Part shown: positions 33,900-43,531 of the stretch, piece after piece | How positions within the stretch are numbered: the stretch's first letter is position 1 | How the letters are laid out: the number at the start of each line of letters is the position of its first letter | NCBI RefSeq assembly: GCF_034274695.1 | Contig: NZ_CP128362.1 | Span: 6,574,501-6,638,500, forward strand | Direction: 5' to 3' | From: Chitinophaga sp. LS1 | GTDB lineage: Bacteria > Bacteroidota > Bacteroidia > Chitinophagales > Chitinophagaceae | Length of the DNA stretch: 64,000 bases | Translations under genes and position numbers: made by a program | Notes under the pieces: model-generated | What the model saw: only the letters and a program-made list of their open reading frames with translations | Told to the model about the DNA's origin: nothing | The model's database searches: none

Positions 33900-35429
33900 A
33901 TGCGGTTATTTAAGGATAATATAAAAATCGTTCACTTTTCTTTATTAATAAGTTGTCTTAACTTCTTATTCTTTCATTTTCCCTTTTTCAAATTTATTTT
34001 TAATAATGTTGATTATAAAAGTTTTAACGGTATTTCCATTATTATTTGTTTTGTTATCCTAATGCTGGTTGCAAATTCTTTTGTCTTTTTTTTGATGTTC
34101 TTTCTATTTCGCTTTGTAGGAAAAATTATCCTGGCATTACTCTTTATTGTCAGCGCAATTGCAGTTTACTTTATTAATACTTACGGTGTTATAATAAATG
34201 CAGAAATGATGGGTAATGTGCTAAATACCAATTATGCTGAGGCGTCAGGTTTTTTTTCCATAAAATTACTACTCTATATAATTCTGCTTGGTGTTATTCC
34301 TGCCATTATTATCATAAAAGCCAAAATAGTACATGTAACATTCAAGCGATTTTTAGTCATCGCTTTAGCTAGTTTATTATTTATGTTAACTGTAGTATTT
34401 GCCAATTCCCAAAATTGGTTGTGGGTTGATAAAAATTCAAAAGTATTAGGTGGGCTTGCAATGCCATGGAGTTACACTGTAAATCTTTCTTTGTTTTTTG
34501 TACATAAACACCAGGAAAATGAAAAAGAAATATTATTGCCAGATGCTACCATAAAAGATAACCGGAAATCGGTTGTTGTCTTAGTGATAGGAGAATCCGC
34601 CAGAAGCGAGAATTTTTCTTTATACGGGTATAGTAAAAATACAAATCCATTGCTTTCAAAAACCCCTGGTGTATTTCATTTTAATGCTACCTCTTGCGCC
34701 ACCTACACTACTGCAGGTGTAAAGTGTATTTTAGAAGCTAAAAATACCGGCGAGTTGTATGAGATTTTGCCCAATTATTTATATAGAAATGGCGTTGAGG
34801 TTGTCTGGAGAACCACAAACTGGGGAGAACCACCTGTTCATATAAAAAATTACCTGAACAAAGAGGCGCTGATGAAAGATTGTAAAGGCGATGAATGCGA
34901 TTATGATGAAGTTCTTTTGAATAACCTGAAAGAGCAAATAGCAGCAAGTACAAAAAACAAGATATTGATAATTTTGCACACAAGTACAAGTCATGGACCT
35001 GAGTATAGCAAAAAGTATCCGCCTCAGTTCGAAACTTTTAAGCCAGTCTGTAATAGCGTTGAATTAGCAAAATGTTCTAGTACAGAACTGGTCAACGCTT
35101 ATGACAATACGATTCGTTATACCGACTATATTTTATACAATGTGATTGAAGATTTAAAACAATTAAAGGAATATAGAAGTGCAATGATTTTTGTTTCCGA
35201 CCATGGCGAATCTTTAGGAGAAAAAAATCTATACATGCATGGTTTGCCTTTAAGCCTGGCGCCGAAACAACAATATGACATTCCTTTTATAGTTTGGACA
35301 TCTGAAAACAGTTTAAAACCATTGAACACAGAAAAATCATTGTCACAAGACTACGTATTTCACAGTGTTTTAAATTTTTTGGGCATACAAAGTCCTGTTT
35401 ATAATGAGGAATTGAACATTTTTAAATAG
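33900..35429 (+). CDS. Phosphoethanolamine transferase (EptA-like sulfatase family)
   Basis: The 509-aa protein has five N-terminal membrane helices (about 10-195) and a periplasmic alkaline-phosphatase-like domain. VLVIGESARSENFSLYGY supplies the first zinc-binding Glu. The catalytic Thr lies in SCATYTTAGVKC, and FVSDHGESLGEKNLYMHG supplies Asp, His and His. It fits enzymes that add phosphoethanolamine to lipid A, which lowers the negative charge and gives polymyxin tolerance. Length and topology are normal. It stands alone, downstream of an AT-rich region. Confidence 0.9.
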   Translation: MRLFKDNIKIVHFSLLISCLNFLFFHFPFFKFIFNNVDYKSFNGISIIICFVILMLVANSFVFFLMFFLFRFVGKIILALLFIVSAIAVYFINTYGVIINAEMMGNVLNTNYAEASGFFSIKLLLYIILLGVIPAIIIIKAKIVHVTFKRFLVIALASLLFMLTVVFANSQNWLWVDKNSKVLGGLAMPWSYTVNLSLFFVHKHQENEKEILLPDATIKDNRKSVVVLVIGESARSENFSLYGYSKNTNPLLSKTPGVFHFNATSCATYTTAGVKCILEAKNTGELYEILPNYLYRNGVEVVWRTTNWGEPPVHIKNYLNKEALMKDCKGDECDYDEVLLNNLKEQIAASTKNKILIILHTSTSHGPEYSKKYPPQFETFKPVCNSVELAKCSSTELVNAYDNTIRYTDYILYNVIEDLKQLKEYRSAMIFVSDHGESLGEKNLYMHGLPLSLAPKQQYDIPFIVWTSENSLKPLNTEKSLSQDYVFHSVLNFLGIQSPVYNEELNIFK

Positions 35430-35843
35430 CGGAAGACTATAATTAATTGCGCCTGACGTGGAAGATAACCTGTCCGCTTCTCCAAAATACTGTGCCAGAC
35501 ATTCCAAAGTATGGGAAAGCTTTTTGGCACGAAGCGAATGAGTGAGGACGATACTCTGTTCCATATAATACTATTGAAGACATTAAGTTCAATGCGCTGA
35601 ACGTAGTATTAGCATACGAACCGAATAAAACCATAGTAGAAAATACAAGCCGCTGTTCCTGCAACAGGCTGCCTGGTGTTTTAACCATTTATTGGGATAA
35701 CAGTGAGAAAATGAAGATGATTTACTTTTTTTAAAAGATGCGTGAGGTAAATATTTCTTTTAAAGCATGATTGTAGTATGGTCACGAAATTAGAACTAAT
35801 ATTAGGCTGCTGAAAGTAGGTACGTCGCCGTCCCTTAACCACT

Positions 35844-36080
35844 TTGAAGTTAGAAATGAGCCTGACAATGGATGACAACGAAAAAAAGTTTGATAAATTC
35901 ACGGCCCTGCAACAGCAGATCTACGCAGGACCAGATGCGTATAAGCACAGTATTCTCTGCGACTGTTGCTCCATATTCGCTAATAAATGGAACCTGCTGG
36001 TAGTCGTGATAGAGAACTTCCCGGATGAGATCATCGAAATCCACACCGAATCTTATTGGAGAGAAACGTTTTTAGGATAG
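35844..36080 (+). pseudogene. HxlR-type regulator fragment
   Basis: The 78-aa frame contains HSILCDCCSIFANKWNLLVVV, similar to the start of the HxlR winged helix (C..I..I..KW..LIL). The following helix is cut off and replaced by unrelated sequence. Only the first third of a usual 110-120 aa regulator is present. Confidence 0.35.
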
Positions 36081-36084
36081 AGAG

Positions 36085-36419
36085 TTTATTTATTCGCGTA
36101 TTTCCGGCGGTAGAACAGTTGCGTGACCATCATGCTTGCAGCCATGATACCAAGTGTATACTTAAAGGTAACATTACCAGGACCACTACCGGGAGGGCCA
36201 ACATACATAGCTTTTCCACCCGATACATTTGTGAGTAAGTGACACCAGCACGGCCCGGATCAGACTCAAGAAAGCACTGGGGGCAAGCGTGGAAAGCATG
36301 TCCTGCACTCCTTTCGCAGCGGCCATAAAGTTATAGAACAGTACGCTCCACAGCATGGATAGAAGTATATAAAGAAGAATGTAAGGAAGTTGCCTAATGG
36401 ATTTTTTATTGCACCTCAA
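36085..36419 (-). pseudogene. Decayed membrane protein fragment
   Basis: On the minus strand a hydrophobic stretch (LPYILLYILLSMLWSVLFYNFM) and an AFLSLIRAVLVSL helix are followed, after a frame change, by YTLGIMAASMMVTQLFYRRKYANK and a stop. This looks like the C-terminal end of a multi-helix membrane protein. Family unknown. Confidence 0.35.
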
Positions 36420-36670
36420 TTATAATATATAGTACCTGATTTTTCGAAAATAAAAAAAAGAAATTTATCCGGATTACATTTTACTTTACAGCTATTATGT
36501 AACCCGTTTTACTATTCCATCTTTAAGACAAGATCTCTTATTGTTTATCCTTTAAAAAACCCGTAAGACCCTCAAACTACAAAAATCGAAAAACGTATCA
36601 TGACACTCCCCCCTGACGAAACATCACCCTCGTCCGGCACTTCAATGCACATACTCTAAAAAAAAATTCC

Positions 36671-37909
36671 ATGACCACTACCCAAGTCCAATTCAACAAA
36701 GGGAAAGGCATTCGCCTGTACACCCCTGATCAGGATGAATACATCGACGCCGTGTCCGGCACCTTTAACCTGGCATTAGGTTACAGCTACCCCGAACTGG
36801 TTGATGCGCTCAAAACCCAGCTGGAAGACCTTATCCACGTATCGTCTTCCTTCACCGGCGACCTTGCCCAGCATGTACTGGATAGCATTCTTGCCCAAGC
36901 ACCAGCCCATATCACCACCGGCTGGATGCGCGACATTATTGGTTCCACTGCCAATGAAGGAGCTGTTAAAATTGCCAATAAGTATAATGGCAGAAATGAG
37001 GTCATCAGCCTCTCCCTGTCCCACCACGGACAGACACTTTTCGCGACCGCCATCTCAGGTAATGCCTTCCGGCGCAAATCTTTTCCAAATACGGTTGTAA
37101 CTCAAAATGGTATTGTACCTGCACCTTACTGCTATCGTTGTCCTTTTTCGGCAAAAGGTGCACCTGCCTGTGGTTTCCTTTGTACAGAAGCCATTCACGA
37201 CTATGCTGAGTATGCCGCTTCTGGTGGTGTATCATGTATCATCATAGAGCCTATCCTCGGCAATGGTGGCAATATCATACCTCCTGAAGGTTACTTTGAA
37301 CGGGTCCGCAAGATCTGTGATGAGCTGGACATTGTACTGATCGCTGATGAGGTACAGACGGGCATTGGCAGAACAGGGCACATGTTTGCAAGTGAGTACT
37401 ATGACATTAAACCTGACATCATCACACTGGCCAAAGGCCTTGGTGGTATTGGTATTCCTGCTGCTGCTATACTTTACACACCCCAACTGGCCGTGCTGGA
37501 GAAGTTTGAACACTCCTACACATCCGGTGGTAACCTGCTATCGCTGACAGCATCACAGAAGACCATGGAGATTGTATCCCGGGAAGGTTTCCTGGAAAAC
37601 GTGCGTGAAAATGGGGCAGTCCTTGGCCGCCTGCTCAACAATCTCAAGGAAAAATATGGCGATGTAATCGGCGATGTACGTGGTATCGGCTACATGTGGG
37701 GATTAGAAATCGTTGATAAGGATGGTGCGCCAGATGTAGATCTTACTAACAAGATCATTGACATTGGCCTTGAAAATCATCACCTCATACTGCGTGGCTC
37801 CCGTTATGGATTTGGAAATGTCGTGAAAGTAAGACCTTCCCTGACAACAACAGTTGATGACATTGAGGAGATCTGTGCACGGCTGGATAAGATATTTCAT
37901 GAACTTTAA
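36671..37909 (+). CDS. Class III PLP-dependent aminotransferase
   Basis: The 412-aa enzyme shows the class III features: substrate-side VSGTFNLALGYSYPELV, a GSTANEGAVKIA cofactor phosphate loop, SLSHHGQTLFA, the Asp of IADEVQTGIGRTG, and the Schiff-base Lys in ITLAKGLGG. The family includes GABA, ornithine and sugar-aldehyde aminotransferases. A Cys-rich insert (YCYRCPF...ACGFLC) is notable. It opens a five-gene operon with a dehydrogenase 12 bp downstream that could make its carbonyl substrate. Confidence 0.9.
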   Translation: MTTTQVQFNKGKGIRLYTPDQDEYIDAVSGTFNLALGYSYPELVDALKTQLEDLIHVSSSFTGDLAQHVLDSILAQAPAHITTGWMRDIIGSTANEGAVKIANKYNGRNEVISLSLSHHGQTLFATAISGNAFRRKSFPNTVVTQNGIVPAPYCYRCPFSAKGAPACGFLCTEAIHDYAEYAASGGVSCIIIEPILGNGGNIIPPEGYFERVRKICDELDIVLIADEVQTGIGRTGHMFASEYYDIKPDIITLAKGLGGIGIPAAAILYTPQLAVLEKFEHSYTSGGNLLSLTASQKTMEIVSREGFLENVRENGAVLGRLLNNLKEKYGDVIGDVRGIGYMWGLEIVDKDGAPDVDLTNKIIDIGLENHHLILRGSRYGFGNVVKVRPSLTTTVDDIEEICARLDKIFHEL

Positions 37910-37921
37910 AAATTGCAAATC

Positions 37922-38947
37922 ATGCAAGCTATTGTTTATAACAATCCCTGGGAGATCTCTATCCAGGAAAAGGAAGAACCATCTATTATACTTCCCGATG
38001 AAGTGATCGTAGAGGTCCGTGCTACAGGCATCTGCGGTACAGACCTCAGTATTATTTCCGGTGAGTACATGGCACGTCCGCAGGTGATCATCGGGCATGA
38101 ATCTGCCGGGGTGATCGTGGATAAAGGTTCAGCTGTGGATAATTGCCAGATCGGAGACCGGGTCATCATAGACCCCACTTACTATTGCGGTTATTGTGAT
38201 AACTGCCGTAAAGGGCTGCGTAATCATTGCCTGCTGAAATCCTCTACAGAAGCAGGTGTGTCTATTGATGGCACATTCACCCGGTATTTCAAAACCACGC
38301 AACGATTTATTTATCCATTGGCAGAGGCAATCCCTTTTGAGCAGGGGGCCATGTCTGAGCCATTGAGTTGTGTGCTCACAGCTGTAAAGAAATTGCAGGT
38401 CACACCCTTCATGCGCACAGCTATATTGGGTGGGGGACCTATTGGCCTGTTGTTCTACCTGGCCCTGAAGCAATATGGTATACGTGAAGGCGTGATCTAT
38501 GAAGCATCGGGTCAGCGTATGCAATTGATTGAAAAGAATGACGTGTTGACTGATCGCTGGACCATGTCTCCATCGTTTGTACCGCAGAAGAACCAGTATG
38601 ACCTGATCATTGATACCACAGCCAGTCTGCTGGAAAAATCCATCCAGGCTATTGCTGACGGTGGAAAGATCTCACTGATGGGATTGCGCAATAATCTGCA
38701 AACAATCAATCCACGTGAGATAGCGGATCGCAGTATTTCTATCATTGGCTCCATTGATTCACAGGACACTTTCCGGCATGCGGTGGATCTCATTAACAGC
38801 GGCCAGCTGGAGTTGCAGAAGATCATCACAAATGAGTATGATCTGAATAACTTCGATGCCGCTATAAAGGATCTGGGTTGCGATCGGACTACCCGTCAGC
38901 GAAGTAATAATATCAGTAGTCTTAAATCAGTTATCAGGATCTCTTAA
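37922..38947 (+). CDS. Zinc-dependent alcohol/polyol dehydrogenase (MDR)
   Basis: From the ATG at 37922 the 341-aa protein has catalytic-zinc ligands in GICGTDL and IGHESAG, the structural zinc cluster YCGYCDNCRKGLRNHC and a GGGPIGLLF nucleotide-binding loop. It resembles sorbitol/threonine-type dehydrogenases. A TTG at 37913 is a weaker start. With the aminotransferase it could oxidise an alcohol to a carbonyl for amination. Confidence 0.9.
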   Translation: MQAIVYNNPWEISIQEKEEPSIILPDEVIVEVRATGICGTDLSIISGEYMARPQVIIGHESAGVIVDKGSAVDNCQIGDRVIIDPTYYCGYCDNCRKGLRNHCLLKSSTEAGVSIDGTFTRYFKTTQRFIYPLAEAIPFEQGAMSEPLSCVLTAVKKLQVTPFMRTAILGGGPIGLLFYLALKQYGIREGVIYEASGQRMQLIEKNDVLTDRWTMSPSFVPQKNQYDLIIDTTASLLEKSIQAIADGGKISLMGLRNNLQTINPREIADRSISIIGSIDSQDTFRHAVDLINSGQLELQKIITNEYDLNNFDAAIKDLGCDRTTRQRSNNISSLKSVIRIS

Positions 38948-38958
38948 AGTTAACCAGT

Positions 38959-39642
38959 ATGAAGTACATCATTTTTGATATAGACGGTACATTGACCGAC
39001 ACCACTGCAATAGACGACCATTGTTATACCCGTGCGATAGAAGATTGCTTTGGTTTTAAAGATTTCGAAACGAATTATGGATATTATCAGAATACCACAG
39101 ACAGTGGCATTATCGACCAGTTGTGCCGTGAGAGACTGGGTCGCACATTTACTGAAGCAGAGCGGGATCATTTCATCACTCACTTCTGTGGATTATTGCA
39201 GCAGGCCTACCAGGAAGATCCTGCTACCATTCGTGAAATAACGAAGGCAGGAGCTGTGATCGGGCTGTTATGCCAGCAGGAGCATTATAGTGTAGGACTT
39301 GCTACAGGAGGATGGCGGCAATCGGCACATTTTAAACTGCAATGTGCGGGGATTGATGTAAGTGCCTGTACAGCTTCTTTTGCACAGGATGCACTGGCGA
39401 GGCAGGATATTATCCATGCTACAATCCGGAAGATGAATGAAAAAAATGGACTGGATACTGCACCGCCCGGCATCGTTTATGTGGGAGATGGTGTGTGGGA
39501 TTATCTCACTACGCAGCAGATGGGTATTGGGTTCATTGGCATTGCCAATAAGAAACTCGCTCACCTGGAGGATATTATCAGGATTGAAGATTACGATCAG
39601 CTCTATCAGCATATAGGATTATATGCTGAGAAGATCAAGTAA
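38959..39642 (+). CDS. HAD-superfamily phosphatase
   Basis: The 227-aa protein starts with FDIDGTLTDT (motif I, both catalytic Asp), followed by a cap domain, a LATGGW (motif II region) and VYVGDGVWDYL (motif IV). It resembles phosphoglycolate-type or sugar-phosphate phosphatases. It starts 11 bp after the dehydrogenase and probably removes phosphate from an intermediate of the same pathway. Confidence 0.9.
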   Translation: MKYIIFDIDGTLTDTTAIDDHCYTRAIEDCFGFKDFETNYGYYQNTTDSGIIDQLCRERLGRTFTEAERDHFITHFCGLLQQAYQEDPATIREITKAGAVIGLLCQQEHYSVGLATGGWRQSAHFKLQCAGIDVSACTASFAQDALARQDIIHATIRKMNEKNGLDTAPPGIVYVGDGVWDYLTTQQMGIGFIGIANKKLAHLEDIIRIEDYDQLYQHIGLYAEKIK

Positions 39643-39650
39643 AAAAGTGC

Positions 39651-39678
39651 TTCACCGCAGCCCATGGGCTGTGGTGAA
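39651..39678. terminator. Hairpin between HAD and MFS genes
   Basis: A near-perfect inverted repeat, TTCACCGCAGCCC with GGGCTGTGGTGAA, is preceded by AAAAAA and not followed by a T-run on the plus strand. It is more likely a processing or attenuation hairpin than a strong plus-strand terminator. Confidence 0.5.
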
Positions 39679-39732
39679 ACATGCTGATAATGACCTGCGG
39701 TACGCCTTAAACAGATTAATAAATGTGAATTT

Positions 39733-40881
39733 ATGCTTTCAGTTACGATTGACCAGAAACGTTCCTACCGTATAGCGACGTCCATTTTCTTTTTTATAGC
39801 AGGCCTGACCTATTCAAGTTGGGCCTGCCGTATTCATGATATCAAATCACAATTTGGGCTGGGGAACGCCGGGCTGGGGAGTGTCCTCTTTGCATTGCCC
39901 ATCGGGCTGATGGTGAGCCTGCCTGTGTCCGGGTGGCTGGTGACAAAGACGGGAAGCAGGAAGGTATTAATAGCCGCCGGCCTACTGTTTCCAGTTATGC
40001 TTACATTTATTGGATTTACCACACACATCTGGCAGTTGGTCATCGTATTATTCTGCTTTGGGTTTATGAACAACCTGTTTGAAATATCCATGAATACGCA
40101 GGCTGTGGGTATTGAGAATTTATATGGGCGCTCGATCATGGCTTCCTTTCATGGGCTTTGGAGCCTGGCGGGATTTACGGGTGTGGGTATTGGTACCCTG
40201 GCTGTAAATCTGAACTGGCCTATATGGCAGCACTTCCTGATAGTAGCGTTGCTATGCTGGGTGCTGGTATTCAGTGCCAGATCATACCTGTTGCCAGCCG
40301 ATGCGCCTACGGATGATGGGCCACTGTTTGCCATGCCGGATAGGAAGATCATGCAGCTGGGATTGATCGCGTTTGCCAGCCTGGTCACAGAGGGGACTAT
40401 GTTTGACTGGAGCGGGGTATATTTCCAGAAAGTGGTGCAGGTGCCTGAGGCATTGACAACGGTGGGGTATATCGCTTTTATGAGTACGATGGCCGGTGGT
40501 CGATTTGTAGCGGATAAGGTAGTGACACGCCTGGGTGTGAAGCATGTGCTGACATATGCTGGTATGATCAGTAGTACAGGGTTATTGATCGCTATTTTCT
40601 TCCCGCATATCGTGACGGCTACGCTGGGTTTCCTGTTGGTAGGGATTGGCGTTTCGTCTATTGTGCCATTGGTATTGGCATTGGCAGGTAAGTCAGACAC
40701 GTTACCGCCGGGCATGGCAATAGCTGCGGTGTCCACCTTAGGGTTCCTTGGATTCCTGATTGGTCCTCCGATGATCGGTTTTATAGCAGAAGCACTGGAT
40801 TTGCGATGGTCATTTGGTTTAATTGCTTTGTTTGCCAGCTGCACTGTCTGGCTGACACGTGGTATTGATACAAAACAATAA
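39733..40881 (+). CDS. MFS transporter (YbjJ-like)
   Basis: The 382-aa protein has 12 predicted membrane helices and MFS loop signatures (GWLVTKTGSRKVL after helix 2, GRFVADKVVTRLG in the second half). It is close in style to the small YbjJ/fucose-like branch. It lies between the phosphatase and DUF1349 genes and probably exports or imports the small molecule made by the operon. The substrate cannot be told from sequence. Confidence 0.85.
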   Translation: MLSVTIDQKRSYRIATSIFFFIAGLTYSSWACRIHDIKSQFGLGNAGLGSVLFALPIGLMVSLPVSGWLVTKTGSRKVLIAAGLLFPVMLTFIGFTTHIWQLVIVLFCFGFMNNLFEISMNTQAVGIENLYGRSIMASFHGLWSLAGFTGVGIGTLAVNLNWPIWQHFLIVALLCWVLVFSARSYLLPADAPTDDGPLFAMPDRKIMQLGLIAFASLVTEGTMFDWSGVYFQKVVQVPEALTTVGYIAFMSTMAGGRFVADKVVTRLGVKHVLTYAGMISSTGLLIAIFFPHIVTATLGFLLVGIGVSSIVPLVLALAGKSDTLPPGMAIAAVSTLGFLGFLIGPPMIGFIAEALDLRWSFGLIALFASCTVWLTRGIDTKQ

Positions 40882-40885
40882 CAAT

Positions 40886-41416
40886 ATGAAATGGATGAAT
40901 GAACCGGCCCAATGGGCTGGTGATAATCAGCAGCTGTCGATGACAGTAGATGCTGATACAGACTTCTGGCGTGTCACGCATTACGGTTTTATACGTGATA
41001 ATGGGCCGTTTTATTACGTGGAGCGGGAAGGTGATTTTGTAGCCAGTGTGAAGGTGAGAGGGCAATATCGGGAGCTTTTTCATCAGGCAGGCTTGATGGT
41101 GCGGCTTGATGAAAAGAACTGGATCAAGACCGGCATAGAGTATGTGGACGGGGTGCAAAACGTAAGTGCTGTAGTCACACGGGAGGTATCTGACTGGTCT
41201 GTGGTACCCAGGAATGATAGTCCGGATGCGCTCTGGCTAAATTTGTTGCGAAAGGGTGATTATGTGGAGATCAGTTATTCATTTGATGGAAAAAGATATG
41301 AGATGTTGCGGCTGGCTTATTTTCCGCCGGGAGGAATAGTCCGGGTAGGGCTTGTGGCCGCTGCACCGGGTAAGGAATCATTTTCAGTGTTGTTTGAAGA
41401 TTTTCGGGTAAATTAA
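40886..41416 (+). CDS. DUF1349 concanavalin-like protein
   Basis: The 176-aa protein, from the ATG at 40886, five bases after the MFS stop, fits the DUF1349 family: DADTDFWRVTHYGFIRDNGPFYY, FHQAGLMVRLDEKNWIKTGIEYVDG, SYSFDGKRYEMLRLAYFP. The fold is concanavalin-like and may bind carbohydrate. It has no signal peptide. It ends the operon. A role as a sugar-binding or isomerase-like enzyme is possible. Confidence 0.85.
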   Translation: MKWMNEPAQWAGDNQQLSMTVDADTDFWRVTHYGFIRDNGPFYYVEREGDFVASVKVRGQYRELFHQAGLMVRLDEKNWIKTGIEYVDGVQNVSAVVTREVSDWSVVPRNDSPDALWLNLLRKGDYVEISYSFDGKRYEMLRLAYFPPGGIVRVGLVAAAPGKESFSVLFEDFRVN

Positions 41417-41576
41417 AAGAGGCTGTCAATAGTTATTTTTGCCTGATTTTATTCGGGTACCTTGTAGCAACTGCTGCGCAAGCAGATGAAAGTTGCCTGC
41501 AAGAGTTTAGCTATACGAAAATATCAATGGCAAGCCCCCCGGCAGACATGAAATTCATGAATGTTAATCTGAGTTT

Positions 41577-41768
41577 TCAACATCCACCTTTACTGGGTAT
41601 GACATAGATCACGTTGCCTGAAACTAATAAATTAAAGACCTTATCTTCTACAGAAGGAAGTAATAATTTCCATGTTTTCCCCTTGTCTGATGATCTGAAA
41701 ATGCCGTCAGGATGAGCACTAAAGAAGTCTTCACCAACCTGGACAATTGAAGTCATGAAGGCTTGCAA
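41577..41768 (-). pseudogene. BNR-repeat protein fragment
   Basis: The 63-aa frame contains DGIFRSSDKGKTWKLL, an Asp-box (S-x-D-x-G-x-T-W) and part of a second repeat. It is the C-terminal tip of a sialidase/BNR-type propeller protein; the rest is missing. The intact lipoprotein upstream (41848-42867) has similar repeats. The wider gap 41417-41847 holds nothing else but a hairpin. Confidence 0.55.
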
Positions 41769-41793
41769 ACAGAACCAGAAGAATAGAAATTTA

Positions 41794-41829
41794 AAGATGG
41801 CGCCTCAATTACTTTTGAGACGCCATCTT
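41794..41829. terminator. Bidirectional terminator
   Basis: An inverted repeat, AAGATGGCG-CCTCAA with TTTTGAG-ACGCCATCTT, is followed on the plus strand by CTTTTTT. It serves the lipoprotein gene on the minus strand and any leftward-facing transcript. Confidence 0.75.
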
Positions 41830-41847
41830 CTTTTTTATTCAATTAGT

Positions 41848-42867
41848 TCAGGGAACTTCTATTAAATAAGGCGATTCGTTGGTAGTCCCATTTGCATTTG
41901 CCTTCTCTATATACCTGTCAGCAGATGGTAGAGCATAAATAATATTGGTATTGGTCTTAGCTTTGTAAATTGCTACACTACCAGTAGGACTGATAGAAGG
42001 TCTTCTGGATGTGTATGCAAGCTGTCCGGATGCAGTCTTGATCTGGGCAGGTGTAGTCCAGTTAACCAGATCGTAGGAAAACGTAGTTTTAAGCTGGCCA
42101 TCCAGGTCCATCCCAATGATAGTCGCTGCAATTGAATTAGGGGGAGTTGGGTTAATTTGTGCTGCTGCGGAGTAGCGGAAAAACCCAAAATTCAACTGTG
42201 AACCCTTTGTCCAGGTTATTCCATTTGAAGACGATAAAATGGTAAAAGCAGGAGCCGGAGTAAGGGTGCTGCAATACAGGATATTGATCCCGTAGCCAAA
42301 AGTAAATATAAATGGATCACCATAGGATGTATAAGGTAAACTCACCTCCGTCCAGTTTTGTCCATCTGAACTGTAAGAATAATAGATAGGAGTTGAATTG
42401 TTGCCGAGAACAAAAGTAGGACTTGGATATGCCAGGAACATTCGACCTCCGAAAGTACATGCAGAGGCATCACCAGATGTGCTGGCATTATTTCCCAGCA
42501 CTACAGCCGGAGCCCAGGAATCTCCCCTGTCAGCACTGTAAGTATAATACAGGTTATTATTTGTCTTTCCCCTGTGAAATTCATAAATAGCGCCGTTGAA
42601 GACAGTCGCAGCAGGGCTGCCCTGGGTTGTTTCACCATTGTTAATGAGGCTGGATGTCCAGTTAATGCCATTATTGCTTTTACCGCTGTAGACATTGTAA
42701 TTATTATTACTGGAACCCTTGTAATAATATCTGAAAAATTCAGAGCTCAGGGTAGCATTGCTACTCGCAATCAAATTGTTACTACTTAGCTTTTCGGTTT
42801 CTTTCTTTTGGCAGGATGCTAAAGCAATGGTTGCGTACAGCAGAATAAAAATTGAGTTTTGGGTCAT
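41848..42867 (-). CDS. Exo-sialidase/BNR-repeat-like lipoprotein
   Basis: The 339-aa protein has a lipobox (IALASC, Cys19) and then repeated propeller blades with SADRGDSWAP, SSDGQNWTEV and SSNGITWTK Asp-box-like turns. It would be a surface lipoprotein with a six-bladed beta propeller. No complete sialidase catalytic set is visible, so binding rather than hydrolysis is possible. It is transcribed alone. Confidence 0.75.
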   Translation of the reverse strand: MTQNSIFILLYATIALASCQKKETEKLSSNNLIASSNATLSSEFFRYYYKGSSNNNYNVYSGKSNNGINWTSSLINNGETTQGSPAATVFNGAIYEFHRGKTNNNLYYTYSADRGDSWAPAVVLGNNASTSGDASACTFGGRMFLAYPSPTFVLGNNSTPIYYSYSSDGQNWTEVSLPYTSYGDPFIFTFGYGINILYCSTLTPAPAFTILSSSNGITWTKGSQLNFGFFRYSAAAQINPTPPNSIAATIIGMDLDGQLKTTFSYDLVNWTTPAQIKTASGQLAYTSRRPSISPTGSVAIYKAKTNTNIIYALPSADRYIEKANANGTTNESPYLIEVP

Positions 42868-43531
42868 GGTGAGACGTTAAAGGGTAACTAAAAATAAATT
42901 TCAGTCGTAAGTTGCATCACCAAAAATTCACTGCCAAAATTAATTAGCCGAACCCCTATGTTTTTGAGTAGAAGAATTAGTTTGGAAGGTATCTACCGAT
43001 CCTATCTCCTGGCTTGAAATTTTATAATTATCGATCTACTTGAGACAATCTGTCAATAATCAATAATATTTGATTTGAAAACTTACCGGCAGCGACCACT
43101 AAAAGCCTTATAGACAATCGATTTGTAAGGTTTTTTTATTCCCACGAATACCATTTTTATCTGTTCTATCCACATGCAGAATTGCAGCATCTTTCATCGC
43201 TATCAAATGGTGGCACAATTCCCCCTATGAACCCTAAACCAATTTCCTATGCACATTTTAGAGAACTGTCTTAACTAAGCATCCAGGTTAGATGATACTG
43301 ATCCAACCACCTTTGAGAAATTCGATAAAGAATAGATGACAGCAACTAATTGACACTATTAATTCCGCTCTTAAGGATAAATAAATAGACAAGGGCATTA
43401 AACAAAAACGCAACAAAGTCAGGGGTAACTGATCTGCTGATAGTATTAAGAAAAATTGGTACCTTGGCTCCCCATAAATCAAAATCAGGTGTGAAATCCT
43501 TAACCTTCATGCCCCTAACACTAACTTATAT
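42868..43531. other. Non-coding AT-rich region
   Basis: No credible gene in this 664-bp stretch. An imperfect hairpin near 43114-43138 is followed by TTTTTTT and may be a terminator. A TACCTTGG at about 43459 resembles a -7 promoter element for the downstream lipoprotein. Confidence 0.4.

Larger units (their letters stand above)
35430..36670. other. Decayed region with gene fragments
   Basis: This 1.2-kb stretch has no intact gene. It contains an HxlR-like fragment (35844-36080) and pieces of a membrane protein (36085-36419, minus strand), with several stops and frame changes elsewhere. The last 200 bp, AT-rich then C-rich, probably carry the promoter of the aminotransferase operon. Confidence 0.6.

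Noticed and set aside
40149..40844. 231-codon minus-strand frame over the MFS gene
   Set aside because: The plus strand encodes a clear 12-helix transporter; the antisense product has the Pro/Thr/Asn-rich composition typical of shadow frames.
43104..43140. Strong terminator after the BNR lipoprotein region
   Set aside because: The stem is interrupted and no gene ends nearby on the plus strand; kept only as a weak note in the intergenic entry.
43288..43482. 64-codon minus-strand frame
   Set aside because: No ribosome-site, no recognisable domain, and the surrounding sequence looks non-coding.
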